Assembly (NCBI GenBank): GCA_002709695.1
Contig: PAQF01000007.1
Span: forward strand, 1-44,518
DNA length: 44,518 nt
Reading direction: 5' to 3'
Source: Candidatus Poribacteria bacterium
Lineage (GTDB): Bacteria; Poribacteria; WGA-4E; UBA9662
This document shows, piece after piece, positions 34,530-43,776 of this stretch; position 1 is the first letter of the stretch, and the number at the start of each line of letters is the position of its first letter. The notes under the pieces were generated by a model. The model saw only the letters and a program-made list of their open reading frames with translations, searched no databases and was not told the origin of the DNA. The position numbers and the translations under genes were made by a program.

Positions 34530-35288
34530 TTGCCTGAAATCACTGATGTTGAAAATGAGTTTATTAGGGAAGAGATTGAGGAATACCTCGAACAACCAAA
34601 TGAAATTGAAAGGGCAATCAACACCTTCTCGCAAATATCTTCAGCAATGCAAGAAATAGCTGCTGCTCTGATTGATGGGGATCATCATACCGTAGACCAA
34701 TTGACCAGCACAGCTTTGGAAGAAGGTACAGATGCTTTGGAAATCATGGATGACGGTCTAATAGCAGGGATGAGTATTGTAGGTATAAAGTTTCGGGAAA
34801 ATTTCATCTTTGTGCCAGAAGTTCTCGCCTGTGCGCGCGCCATGAAGGCTGGGATGGCTTATATTGAGCCAATTTTATCAGCTTCCGGAATTGAACCTGT
34901 TGGTACAGTTGTCATGGGAACAGTAAAAGGGGATCTACATGATATTGGAAAAAACCTGTGTATTATGATGCTCAGAGGTGCGGGTTTTGTAGTACATGAT
35001 CTTAGTGTTGATACCTCGGAAGATGAATTCATTGATGCTGTGGAGGAATATGACGCGGATCTATTAGGCATGTCAGCGTTATTGACTACCACCATGCCCA
35101 ATATGGGTAAAACGATTGAAGCTTTCATTGATGCTGATCTGCGCGATGACGTTAAAATTATGGTTGGGGGAGCACCTGTTACTCAAGAATTCGCTGATGA
35201 TATGGGTGCTGATGGATACGGAAAAGATGCGGTTGAATGTGTGGAATTGTCTAAGCGTTTACTTGCAGAAGATGATGAAGAGTTCTGA
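34530..35288 (+). CDS. Corrinoid (B12-binding) methyl carrier protein
   Basis: A 252-residue protein. Residues 30-115 form the four-helix cap (DGDHHTVDQL, GIKFRENFIFVPEVLACARAM), and 124-245 the Rossmann B12 domain with D135-x-H137-x2-G140 (GDLHDIGKNL), the lower-axial His motif. LGMSALLTTTMPNM and VGGAPVTQEFADDMGADGYG close the cofactor site. It resembles MtbC/MtaC and the B12 modules of MetH. An acidic N-terminal extension of about 28 residues is unusual. AGAAAGGA lies 7 bp before the TTG start. It should carry the methyl group between the UroD-type and pterin-type transferases. Confidence 0.95.
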   Translation: MPEITDVENEFIREEIEEYLEQPNEIERAINTFSQISSAMQEIAAALIDGDHHTVDQLTSTALEEGTDALEIMDDGLIAGMSIVGIKFRENFIFVPEVLACARAMKAGMAYIEPILSASGIEPVGTVVMGTVKGDLHDIGKNLCIMMLRGAGFVVHDLSVDTSEDEFIDAVEEYDADLLGMSALLTTTMPNMGKTIEAFIDADLRDDVKIMVGGAPVTQEFADDMGADGYGKDAVECVELSKRLLAEDDEEF

Positions 35289-35309
35289 AACGCGTGAAAT
35301 AGGTCCGAG

Positions 35310-37208
35310 ATGCAGAAAATCGATAAAGAAGAGTATCAAAGACGCTTAGATAAAATCACCGAATTGTTTTCCAGTATGTCAGTTCACGCTGATGAGCAAT
35401 CTACCTACCGTTGTCCCTACAAAAACAAAGAAGATCGGTGTACAGCAAAATTTGGATGTCGTAACCAGCGCAAACCTGACAATCGTCGGGAGCTCTTGAT
35501 CTGTGGCGGAGATGATAAACTGGATTATCGTCAAGCTTGGGAGACCGAATCACTCCAAGATACAATTGTTACTGAGTATGGTATGGGTACAGTGAAATCT
35601 GATGGCAAAACTTGTAAACTTTCGGTCGGCAAAACAATTTTTGATTGCGCGGATGAGCTAGAAGTTCAAGTTCCAACATCTTGTTTTCGGACTGGACAAT
35701 GTCACGAGTGCATTGTTGAGATTAGACAGGGAATGGAAGCACTGCAACCTAGGAATGAAGCTGAATCCTTTCTCCAAGAGAGTTACCGGCTAGCCTGCCA
35801 AGCTGTTATTTCCGACGCTGATGTTGATATAGAATTCTCACCATTACGGCGTACTCCTAAGATTTTAACGGATTCTAATCAAACACCGGTTATGGATATA
35901 GATCCGGTTGTAACCTGTCAAGACGGAGTTGTTTACTACAATGGGGAAGCCATAGACAAGTATCGAGGGCATCTGTATGGTCTGGCAATTGACCTGGGGA
36001 CAACGACTGTGGTGATCAGCTTGGTTGATCTAGAAAATGGTAGATGTATTACTACCAGTGCCTTTGAGAATCCTCAGAGATTCGGTGGCAGTGATATCAT
36101 GAACCGTATTTCATACGATGGAATTTATCATGGTGAACTACGTAAGGCTATTATTAGTGCTATCAATCATGAAATTTTGCAAATGGAAGAAGAATTCGGT
36201 TTTGTTCGACAGGAGATCTACGAAATTGTTGCAGTTGGAAATTCAACTATGCGCGACATTTTGTTCAGACTAGATGTCCAAAGTATCGGTCAAAGACCAT
36301 ATAAATCGATGATTGAACAAGCATATTTGGCTGGCGAACGAGAGACCACATCGCTGATAGAGAAAACCCGTCGTTTGGGCATTCGAGCTAATCCTAAAGC
36401 TAAAGTTTACGGGTTGCCTTTAATTGCCAGTCATGTTGGTGCTGATACTGCTGCGGTGCTAGCAGCTGTGAATATGGCTTCAAAAAAAGAAACGGTAATG
36501 CTGATTGATGTAGGTACTAATACTGAAGTAGTTATAGGACATGCAGGACAAATGTTAGCTGCGTCCTGTCCAGCTGGACCAGCGTTCGAAGGTGGGTTGG
36601 TCAAATATGGAATGCCGGGATATGATGGCGCTATCGAATCAGTTCGATGGTCTAATGGTCAGTTTGAATATGATGTCATCGGCGGTACCCAACCACATGG
36701 ACTCTGCGGATCGGGGTTAATTGATTTACTGGCAGAACTTCGCCGTCACGATCAAATGACGCCCAAAGGCGTATTTGCAGATAAGAAACAATATGAATTA
36801 AGCGTTGTTCCAGAACATGGTATCACCCTTTCAAGAGAGGATGCCAGTAATCTAGCTCAGGCAAAAGCAGCCAATTATTGTGGACAGTTCATCCTGATAC
36901 GACACCTTGGTATTAGTCCTCTGGATATAACTGAATGCCACCTTGCTGGTGGTTTCGCCAACTATGTCGATATCGAGAACGCTATTCAAATTGGGTTTTT
37001 AGCTTCTGTTCCTAAAGATCGGATTACCAAGATCGGTAATGCCGCTATACAGGGAGCCAGAGAAGTTTTGATTTCACGGCAGAAACGCAAATCAATTGAA
37101 CAATTGGTGAAAGGAATTGATCACATTGAGCTGGAAACGACACCAGATTTCTTCGAAGTGTTTGTAGAAGGCTGTCAGTTCAAACCGATGCCAACCCAAT
37201 TTAAGTAA
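35310..37208 (+). CDS. Reductive activator of corrinoid proteins (RACo, ASKHA/DUF4445 family)
   Basis: A 632-residue activator that uses ATP to re-reduce Co(II) corrinoid to the active Co(I) state. A [2Fe-2S] ferredoxin domain at about 90-170 has C125-x5-C131-x2-C134 and C163 (RLACQA). The ASKHA domain begins near 223 with LYGLAIDLGTTTVVISL, continues with IYEIVAVGNSTM, MLIDVGTNTEVVIG, LCGSGLIDLLAEL and HLAGGFANYVD. The N-terminal 75 residues hold C35, C44, C50 and C65, a set not needed in standard RACo proteins. It starts 21 bp after the corrinoid protein gene. A RACo implies a corrinoid that cannot rely on SAM-dependent reactivation as MetH does. Confidence 0.93.
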   Translation: MQKIDKEEYQRRLDKITELFSSMSVHADEQSTYRCPYKNKEDRCTAKFGCRNQRKPDNRRELLICGGDDKLDYRQAWETESLQDTIVTEYGMGTVKSDGKTCKLSVGKTIFDCADELEVQVPTSCFRTGQCHECIVEIRQGMEALQPRNEAESFLQESYRLACQAVISDADVDIEFSPLRRTPKILTDSNQTPVMDIDPVVTCQDGVVYYNGEAIDKYRGHLYGLAIDLGTTTVVISLVDLENGRCITTSAFENPQRFGGSDIMNRISYDGIYHGELRKAIISAINHEILQMEEEFGFVRQEIYEIVAVGNSTMRDILFRLDVQSIGQRPYKSMIEQAYLAGERETTSLIEKTRRLGIRANPKAKVYGLPLIASHVGADTAAVLAAVNMASKKETVMLIDVGTNTEVVIGHAGQMLAASCPAGPAFEGGLVKYGMPGYDGAIESVRWSNGQFEYDVIGGTQPHGLCGSGLIDLLAELRRHDQMTPKGVFADKKQYELSVVPEHGITLSREDASNLAQAKAANYCGQFILIRHLGISPLDITECHLAGGFANYVDIENAIQIGFLASVPKDRITKIGNAAIQGAREVLISRQKRKSIEQLVKGIDHIELETTPDFFEVFVEGCQFKPMPTQFK

Positions 37209-37272
37209 ACTCTGACTTTACCATCAAGTAATTCGTTAAAAGACTGAAACAGCGAAAACAGGTTATATTTAA

Positions 37273-38850
37273 ATGTCCACTTGGCGAAAGTCTTCATTTC
37301 GTTCCTTACTTCAAGAAACCAACACATTTGTGGCTTGTGTAGAATTGGTTAATTCTCGCGGAGTTATTGCTGAACGAGGAGGGGCTCGTGTGTTAAAGTT
37401 GGCTCGTGAACTTTCCCAATATCCTCAGATTCATGCTTTATGTATTACAGATAATGCAGGGGGAAATGCGATGCTTAGCGGAGATACATTGGGAACTGAT
37501 CTTATTTCTCGTGGCCAAGAAGTCGTCATCCATCTTTCTTGTAAAGATTGGAATCGTAACGGACTGCAAAGTCAAGCTTGGAAGTTAGCTAGTGAGGGGT
37601 TTAATAATGTACTGGCATTATCAGGTGACTATCCCGTCAGTGGCTACAAGGGACAATCAAGCGCGGTTTTTGATATCGATTCCGTTGGGTTGTTAAAGAT
37701 GATTTCTGAGATGAATGCTGGATTGAAAGTTAGCGTTGGACAGAGTAAAAAGAATCAAGTTCTAAAACGTACACGCTTTTTCTCAGGTGCTGTCGTCAAT
37801 AATCATAAACGCTATGAACGAGAAGTTATGCCTCAGTATTTCAAACTCAGGAAAAAAATCGAAAATGGGGCGTCTTTTATTATTAATCAGATTGGTTATG
37901 ATGCACGTAAACAAGATGAGCTGTTAAAATATATGAATTACTCAGGTCTTCATGTTCCGGTGTTATATAACGTTTATGTCCTTAGTTTAGCAGCCGCCCG
38001 TTTCTTTCATGCTGATAATATTCCGGGAGTAACGGTTACTGACGATCTCCTTGCTTTAGCCGAAAAGCAGGCGGATTCGGCCGATAAAGGGAAAGCTTTC
38101 TTTTTAGAGTTTGCAGCCAAGCAGTGTGCAATTGCTAAAGGGCTGGGATTTCGTGGTGTCTATCTGGGTGGACATCTGAAGGCTAGTGACTATAAAAAGG
38201 TTTTAGAGATTGCGGACCAGTTTGGCGAAGATGATTGGAAAGACTTTGCTAAAGAGATATGCTTTAGTCAAACTGATGAGTTTTACTTCTTCGAGCCCGA
38301 TCTTACAACACAACTCAGTTCCACCGAAGTAAATCGGGAGTACCTGCATTCCAAACACTTAAAAGCTACACAAGTTTCCAAGCAAAGTATTCCCTTGAGT
38401 TATAAGATTAATCGAACTATACACGATCTAGCGTTTAAAAAAGGAACTGCAGGATTTAGTCTTGGTAAGAAAATTTCTCAGGCAATTGAAAGAAAAAATA
38501 AAGGTACTCAGAAGATTTTACACGGTTTGGAACAAGCAGTAAAAATAGCAGCCTTCGATTGTCAAGATTGTGGTGATTGCTCGCTACCAGACATTGCATA
38601 TCTTTGTCCAGAATCTCAGTGTGCTAAAAATCAGCGTAACGGTCCCTGTGGAGGAACAAAACAAGGAAAATGCGAGGTTGGTGAAAAAGAGTGTATTTGG
38701 TCATTAGCTTATGACCGTTTGAAAGCTTATGATGAAGAAGAACAGATGTTGGATGGACCAGTGGTGTTCCGGGATGGGGCGCTGAAAGGTACGAGTGCTT
38801 GGATCAATACTTTCCTTGGACGAGACCATCACGGTAAAGATAAAAAATAA
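37273..38850 (+). CDS. metF: Methylenetetrahydrofolate reductase fused to a Cys-rich MetV-type C-terminal domain
   Basis: A 525-residue protein. Residues 1-340 form the MetF TIM barrel (FVACVELVNSRG, ALCITDNAGGN, VLALSGDYPVSG, FIINQIGYDARKQDELL, YLGGHLKASDYK), which interconverts methylene- and methyl-H4folate using flavin. A linker is followed at about 430-480 by a Cys cluster: C430, C433, C436, C445, C450, C459, C467, C474, with NGPCGG, typical of the MTHFR C-terminal (MetV) domain that receives electrons in acetogens. So it may use ferredoxin-like electrons or run oxidatively. It follows RACo by 64 bp and precedes the pterin methyltransferase by 15 bp. Confidence 0.9.
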   Translation: MSTWRKSSFRSLLQETNTFVACVELVNSRGVIAERGGARVLKLARELSQYPQIHALCITDNAGGNAMLSGDTLGTDLISRGQEVVIHLSCKDWNRNGLQSQAWKLASEGFNNVLALSGDYPVSGYKGQSSAVFDIDSVGLLKMISEMNAGLKVSVGQSKKNQVLKRTRFFSGAVVNNHKRYEREVMPQYFKLRKKIENGASFIINQIGYDARKQDELLKYMNYSGLHVPVLYNVYVLSLAAARFFHADNIPGVTVTDDLLALAEKQADSADKGKAFFLEFAAKQCAIAKGLGFRGVYLGGHLKASDYKKVLEIADQFGEDDWKDFAKEICFSQTDEFYFFEPDLTTQLSSTEVNREYLHSKHLKATQVSKQSIPLSYKINRTIHDLAFKKGTAGFSLGKKISQAIERKNKGTQKILHGLEQAVKIAAFDCQDCGDCSLPDIAYLCPESQCAKNQRNGPCGGTKQGKCEVGEKECIWSLAYDRLKAYDEEEQMLDGPVVFRDGALKGTSAWINTFLGRDHHGKDKK

Positions 38851-38865
38851 ACTGGAGAGTTAACT

Positions 38866-39927
38866 ATGGGATTGGATGATGATAGTAAGTTTATAACCAT
38901 TGGTGAAAATATTCACACGACTCGTGTTGTTCGCCGTAAAGGCAAGCTGGTGAATGAAAGATCCAATGGAGATGAGGCTGTCCGTTATCTGGATGTCAAC
39001 AAAAAACGTCGTTATCTGGTTATTCCTGAAAAGATCAAACAAACTCAGGATTACCAAGAAGGACGTGTAAAACATATAACTATTGCTATTCAGTCAGCTA
39101 TGTCAGGGCAAGGATCTGAAGCCGATGAAGGTATGAAATATCTTTGTAGTTTAGCGCATCGCCAAATTAACGCTGGGGCTGATTTTCTTGATCTTAATGT
39201 AGACGAAATTTCAGTAAAGCCTGAAGAGCAGCAGACAGCTATGCAATGGATAGTACAGACCATTCAATCGATTAGTACCGTTCCATTATCAATTGACTCT
39301 TCTGGTATAGATACTCTCAAGGTCGGATTAGAAACTAGTTCTAACCATCAAGGGCGTGTACTTCTTAATTCTGCTTCGCTTGAACGTCTAGATGCATTGG
39401 ATTTAGTCAGACAGCACGATACTCAAGTTATTGTGACCGCTGCGGGTGAAGCAGGTATGCCGCAAAATTCTGATGAAAGAGTTGCCAATGCCTCACAGAT
39501 AGTTGAAAATGCTTTGGCTAAGGGGATTTCTATTGGAGATATTTTCATAGATCCACTGGTTTTTCCCATTTCAGTTGACGCGGAATTTGGAAATCATTGT
39601 TTAGATGCTATCCGAGTGCTTCGCCAGAGGTATGGAAACGAGATTAATATTACAGGTGGGTTTAGCAACGTCTCCTTTGGGCTTCCATCTCGCCGTCTTA
39701 TTAATGATGTTTTTATTAATTTGGCAGTCGATGCAGGAGCAGATAGTGGGATTATTGATCCTGTTACTAGCAAGATTCAAAACGTACTCAATATTGATCA
39801 AGGCTCAAGGCCATACCAATTGGCAAAAGAAATGCTACTGGGTTCTGATTTATACTGCAAGAATTTTCTTCGCGCTTATCGTAAAGGTGAGCTGCAAATG
39901 CAGAAGCAGGTAAAGGGAGAGGAATGA
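38866..39927 (+). CDS. Methyltetrahydrofolate:corrinoid methyltransferase (pterin-binding domain)
   Basis: A 353-residue dihydropteroate-synthase-like barrel of the AcsE/MtgA/CmuB type. ITIGENIHTTRVV starts the barrel. ADFLDLNVDEISVKP carries the conserved D-x-N (N111) for pterin binding, and PLSIDSSGIDTLKVGL the next Asp (D144). VTAAGEAGMP, ITGGFSNVSFGLPSR and GADSGIIDP match the methyltransferase branch rather than folate synthesis. It passes methyl between the corrinoid protein and H4folate. GGAGAG precedes the ATG. Its stop overlaps the next gene's start by four bases (ATGA), so the two are translationally coupled. Confidence 0.93.
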   Translation: MGLDDDSKFITIGENIHTTRVVRRKGKLVNERSNGDEAVRYLDVNKKRRYLVIPEKIKQTQDYQEGRVKHITIAIQSAMSGQGSEADEGMKYLCSLAHRQINAGADFLDLNVDEISVKPEEQQTAMQWIVQTIQSISTVPLSIDSSGIDTLKVGLETSSNHQGRVLLNSASLERLDALDLVRQHDTQVIVTAAGEAGMPQNSDERVANASQIVENALAKGISIGDIFIDPLVFPISVDAEFGNHCLDAIRVLRQRYGNEINITGGFSNVSFGLPSRRLINDVFINLAVDAGADSGIIDPVTSKIQNVLNIDQGSRPYQLAKEMLLGSDLYCKNFLRAYRKGELQMQKQVKGEE

Positions 39928-40919
39928 AACCGTTTTTAGACAGATTATCGGATACTAAGCACATGATCTATGATGGAGGTTTTGGGTCTGAGCTGTTTGC
40001 TGAGGGGATAGAATTAACCAATAGCGCGTTGGCCAACGAACAGTATCCTCAAGCTGTGGTAGATGTTCATGCGGATTATATTGAAGCAGGGGCAGATGCT
40101 ATTGGAACCAACACTTTCGTAGCTTCAGAGCTACACCTTGAGATGGCAGGCAAAAGTAAGTCTGATGTTGGGAGCATTGTTAGTTCTGCTGTGCAGCATG
40201 TAAAATCAGCAATTGATAAGATTGGCAAAGATGTGTATATCGCTGGATCCATTGGTCCAGCCCCTGGTGCTATTGAAGCTGATACTGGAGATACCGATTT
40301 TGGGATTCCCAATCAAGCTGTAAGAGATGCACATAAAAGAGTAATCTACGCCTTGGCAGAAGGAGGCGTGCATTTTCTTTGTCTGGAAACAATGTTTTCG
40401 GCCAAAGAAGCAGCTGTCGTTGTTGATGTCGCTCGGAAAACAGGTCTTCCTATTGCGATTAACATGACTTATAAATATACCAAAGATCGAAAAACAGGGC
40501 AGATTTTGTACCGAACGGATTGGGGCCATTCTGCGGCGGATCTTTTGGACATTTTATCTGAAGGTGAATTTTCCGATGGGGATAATATTTTAGATGATGT
40601 TTGTATTCTTGGCCTGAATTGTGGGGCCGAATCGCGACGTAGTGAACATACTGGCATGCCCTATGCTATCAGCGGGATTCAGCAATTAAGTCAAGCGATG
40701 AAAGATCGTGGTATCGAACCGAAAAAAATGATGGCTTATCCCAATGCGGGAATTCCTTTTCTAGATAAGAATCACAACACATACTACACACAGGGGCCAG
40801 AAGAAATGGTTTCTGATTTAGATAATCTTATATCGTCAGGAGTCTATTTTATCGGTGGGTGTTGTGGAACAACCCCTAGGCATATTGAACACTTCCGCCG
40901 AGCTTTAGATGCCAATTAG
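39924..40919 (+). CDS. Homocysteine S-methyltransferase family protein
   Basis: A 331-residue zinc barrel matching the N-terminal module of MetH, BHMT and MmuM. YDGGFGSELFAEGIE opens it. The three zinc Cys are intact: C233 (LGLNCGAE) and C313-C314 (GGCCGTTPRHI). CLETMFSAKEA and TNTFVASELHLEMAG fit the family. It can take a methyl group from a methyl-corrinoid, betaine or S-methyl donor to homocysteine. The coupled overlap with the pterin methyltransferase suggests it drains the corrinoid methyl pool to methionine; it could instead be the entry enzyme for a donor. It is the last gene of the cluster before a 253-bp gap. Confidence 0.92.
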   Translation: MKPFLDRLSDTKHMIYDGGFGSELFAEGIELTNSALANEQYPQAVVDVHADYIEAGADAIGTNTFVASELHLEMAGKSKSDVGSIVSSAVQHVKSAIDKIGKDVYIAGSIGPAPGAIEADTGDTDFGIPNQAVRDAHKRVIYALAEGGVHFLCLETMFSAKEAAVVVDVARKTGLPIAINMTYKYTKDRKTGQILYRTDWGHSAADLLDILSEGEFSDGDNILDDVCILGLNCGAESRRSEHTGMPYAISGIQQLSQAMKDRGIEPKKMMAYPNAGIPFLDKNHNTYYTQGPEEMVSDLDNLISSGVYFIGGCCGTTPRHIEHFRRALDAN

Positions 40920-41172
40920 ATTTTAGTATATTCAGTTTTTAGTTTCTAAATTTGTACTTTTGTTTTCCTCCTTTCTCTTTGTTAGTAGCTATTGCTTTTT
41001 CATTCGAATAGTCTACCGTATTCTTCTCTATTTCTTCAATCAGCTTCACATTTTTGCAAAGTTTTAATCCTGTGTTTTTTTCGTTTCCTACGAATGAAGA
41101 TTGAACATTTGAAGATAGATTCAAATGTATTGGTTTATTATCTAATACTGTGAAGTTCCAAATCATTCAGTG

Positions 41173-43071
41173 ATGAAAAATCGATTGTTCCGAGCCATTA
41201 TAGTTGGTCTAGTTTGGGTTGTTTTTCAGAGTGCAACTGCTTCCTATATTCATGGTAACAGCATTGGACAGTTAATTGCCAATCACTTACCTCTCGGCGG
41301 TTTGTTCTTTTTGATTGTACTGGTGTTAATTGTCAATCCGATTCTTCGGGTGATTAATGACAAATCTGGGTTTTCTGTCTCAGAATTGGTTGTTATTTGG
41401 ACTGTGATATCTGCTGCTTCAGCTGTGCCTGGCTACGGTATGATGGAGTTTTTGTTTCCTATATTAGTTGCACCCATTCATTTTGCCGCACCTCAAAATC
41501 AATGGAAAGAGTTTCTGTTTCCACATTTACCAGAGTGGTTGTACGTTTCTGATTCAAGTGCCGTCAGTTCCTTTTACATTGGTGAGTCTACTGTTCCTTG
41601 GCAGGCGTGGTTCCAACCAGCTAGTTTCTGGATCCTCACAAGTCTTATTTTGTCTTTCATAGTTATTTGTTGGAGTGTGATCATTCGCAAACAATGGGTT
41701 GAACGTGAACGGTATCCTTTTCCGCTAGTGCAAATTCCTAACATGATAATAGAGCAACAATCAGGTCAGATTTTTAATCGTATTTTATCCAATCGTTTCC
41801 TCTGGATTGGTTGTGTCGTTGCTTTAGTCATACATCTGCTCAGGGGATTACACCGTTACTGGCCCGTGATACCCCATCTTCAAATTTCCTACGGTTTTGG
41901 GCATTTGATTACTGAACGGCCTTGGGTTGCGTTAGTTCAGGGCTGGCCTCTGTGGGGAAGGATATACTTGGCCGTAGTTGGCGTAACTTACTTTTTACAG
42001 TTGGATGTGTCTTTCAGTCTTTGGTTTTTCTTCTTTTGTTATAAACTCCAAGAGGTCTGTATGTCAGCTTTTTCGATACAGGGCATCTCCACTCAGCATC
42101 AAGTGATGGGGGCTGACCTTGTACTAATCGGGTTCTTGATCTGGATGAGCCGAAGACACTTGAGAGAAGTCTTTGAGGTAACGGTAGGTAGGCGTTCAGA
42201 TCCGGAAAATGACGGCGAAGCTATGTCGTACCAAAAGGCTGTTATTGGAATTATTATTAGTAGTGTTGCACTTGTTGCTATCTTATGTTTTGTTGGCATG
42301 TCTCTACTGGTATCGATCGCTTTTTTATTGTTGCTGGGGATGATGATTACCATTACCTGTTGGATGGTAGCTAACGCTGGAATGTTGCTAGTTAACGTAG
42401 GAATTGCGCCCTTTTCCTTTTTAACCATTTTTTTTGGTACGCGATCTTTAGGTCGGGCGAATTTGACTTTGTTGGGATTTGATCGGTCGGTTGTTTCGAC
42501 TTGGTCATCTGAATCGCTGATGCCATATGTGTTGCAAAGCTTACGGTTATCTGATAAAGCACCGGCTCATCGACGGAAACTAGTGCCATTGATTATAGTT
42601 TCTATTTTGGTAGCAGTGGTTATCGCTTACTTTAGTTCTCTTAAATTCATTTATCATCAAGGTGCGTTTAACTTAGAGCGTTGGGTTTATAATATTGGCT
42701 ATCATGGATTAAGTAAGGCCAATCGTGCTATTCAAAATCCCTATGACCCTAATTTGCCTGCTATCCTAAGCTCCGGATTTGGGGCTACCATCACAGGATT
42801 TCTACTTTATATGCGACATCGGTTTCTTTGGTGGCCTTTTCATCCCATTGGTTATATTGTTGGTGTGACTTATGCGCCATGCCATCTCTGGTTTTCGACG
42901 CTCCTGGGGTGGGGGATTAAGATCTTGGTACTGAAATTTTTCGGGGTTGGCGCTTATCGTCGATTTCGTCCATTGTTTTTGGGGTTGATTATCGGAGAGT
43001 ATTTCATGTCGGCTCTGTGGATCTTTGTTGGCTTGTTCACCAAAGTTAGTTACTGGGGTTTACCACACTAG
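41173..43071 (+). CDS. Large membrane protein, DUF6785/OPT-like
   Basis: A 632-residue protein with about 12-15 hydrophobic helices along its length. ESATVPWQ-type region (GESTVPWQAWFQPASFW), RKQWVERERYPFPLVQIPN after helix 4, and the late WPFHPIGYIVGV are hallmarks of DUF6784/6785 proteins, which resemble oligopeptide transporters. GTG at 41170 directly precedes the ATG used here. It follows the corrinoid cluster on the same strand after 253 bp, so it might import the methylated substrate or export a product, but this rests on position alone. Transport by the family is, as far as I know, not shown experimentally. Confidence 0.8.
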   Translation: MKNRLFRAIIVGLVWVVFQSATASYIHGNSIGQLIANHLPLGGLFFLIVLVLIVNPILRVINDKSGFSVSELVVIWTVISAASAVPGYGMMEFLFPILVAPIHFAAPQNQWKEFLFPHLPEWLYVSDSSAVSSFYIGESTVPWQAWFQPASFWILTSLILSFIVICWSVIIRKQWVERERYPFPLVQIPNMIIEQQSGQIFNRILSNRFLWIGCVVALVIHLLRGLHRYWPVIPHLQISYGFGHLITERPWVALVQGWPLWGRIYLAVVGVTYFLQLDVSFSLWFFFFCYKLQEVCMSAFSIQGISTQHQVMGADLVLIGFLIWMSRRHLREVFEVTVGRRSDPENDGEAMSYQKAVIGIIISSVALVAILCFVGMSLLVSIAFLLLLGMMITITCWMVANAGMLLVNVGIAPFSFLTIFFGTRSLGRANLTLLGFDRSVVSTWSSESLMPYVLQSLRLSDKAPAHRRKLVPLIIVSILVAVVIAYFSSLKFIYHQGAFNLERWVYNIGYHGLSKANRAIQNPYDPNLPAILSSGFGATITGFLLYMRHRFLWWPFHPIGYIVGVTYAPCHLWFSTLLGWGIKILVLKFFGVGAYRRFRPLFLGLIIGEYFMSALWIFVGLFTKVSYWGLPH

Positions 43072-43082
43072 ATTTCCTAAAT

Positions 43083-43776
43083 TCAGTCCAGAAGTCCCCA
43101 TCGTTTTTGTCTTTGCAACGGCCAACTTTCCCATTGATTGTTGAAAATATGTTTTACAGCAGCAGCATCTCGCTTTCGGTTTCCACGTGGAAAGTAGTTC
43201 CAGCCTATGGATCTTCGTAACCCAGTACTGGGTTTGATGCCTGTTGCATGCCAGCAACTTGGGGGGGCAGACCAATGTACAACAAGGATCAAGTACAATC
43301 TCAATTTCAGAAAGATGCTTGATGAAAGAAATGCTGGGGATATCTTCATGTTGTCCTGATGCTATTTCCAACTGTATCAATTCCTCCTAAATCTCGGTTT
43401 TCGATCGGATATGATTTCCAGGAAGGACACGTAAAGGAGCATTGCCCGAATGGTGGAGATCTGGTGCGGTTCGAAAAGCAACCTGTTTTACCTCTGGTCC
43501 TCCATCAGAATGCCAGTCTACTTGTTGAACAAATCTACCATTTTGTGAAATAATCTTCAGAGCATCACCGAAACTACAAGCACCTATATGCACTTCCTTG
43601 CAATCGAGAAGTTGCTTGGCTATCCCGATCAGCTCCGGTTTTACGGCCATTTCCAGAACAAGTCTCCCAACGGAAAGGAACTGGCAAGCGAGTTTATTGA
43701 AATTGTTTGGCCAACTTTTTTTCTTGGTCTGAATTATTATCAGCTCGGTGAATCTGTCGCATGCATTCTTCCCCAA
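43083..43776 (-). pseudogene. Broken PhyH-family dioxygenase gene
   Basis: Three adjacent minus-strand pieces form one phytanoyl-CoA dioxygenase-like protein of another subfamily. The first has IGACSFGDALKIISQNGRF and the iron motif HSD in QVDWHSDGGPEV, and ends SKTEI at a TAG (43387-43389). The same frame continues with EIASGQHEDIP to TLVCPPKL. A one-base shift near 43251-43267, beside a seven-G run, then leads to WHATGIKPSTGLRRSIGWNY, which holds the distal His and Arg, and ends at TGA 43083. The N-terminal part of a normal gene is missing or scrambled. One nonsense and one frameshift change suggest decay, although a base-call error at the G run is possible. Confidence 0.8.

Noticed and set aside
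40939-41166. 75-codon minus-strand frame between the homocysteine methyltransferase and the DUF6785 gene
   Set aside because: Low-complexity Lys/Asn-rich translation, no ribosome site, no family resemblance; typical chance frame in AT-rich DNA.
43387-43389. In-frame TAG in the broken PhyH gene as a recoded codon (pyrrolysine)
   Set aside because: A second defect (frameshift) lies downstream, the expected residue at this column looks like an ordinary Glu, and no pyrrolysine genes are seen.
43444-43480. Sequence resembling a tRNA-Leu D-arm and T-arm (gcccgaatggtgg...ggttcgaa)
   Set aside because: No acceptor or anticodon stem can be formed at the right distances, and the stretch is the antisense of coding sequence in the PhyH pseudogene.
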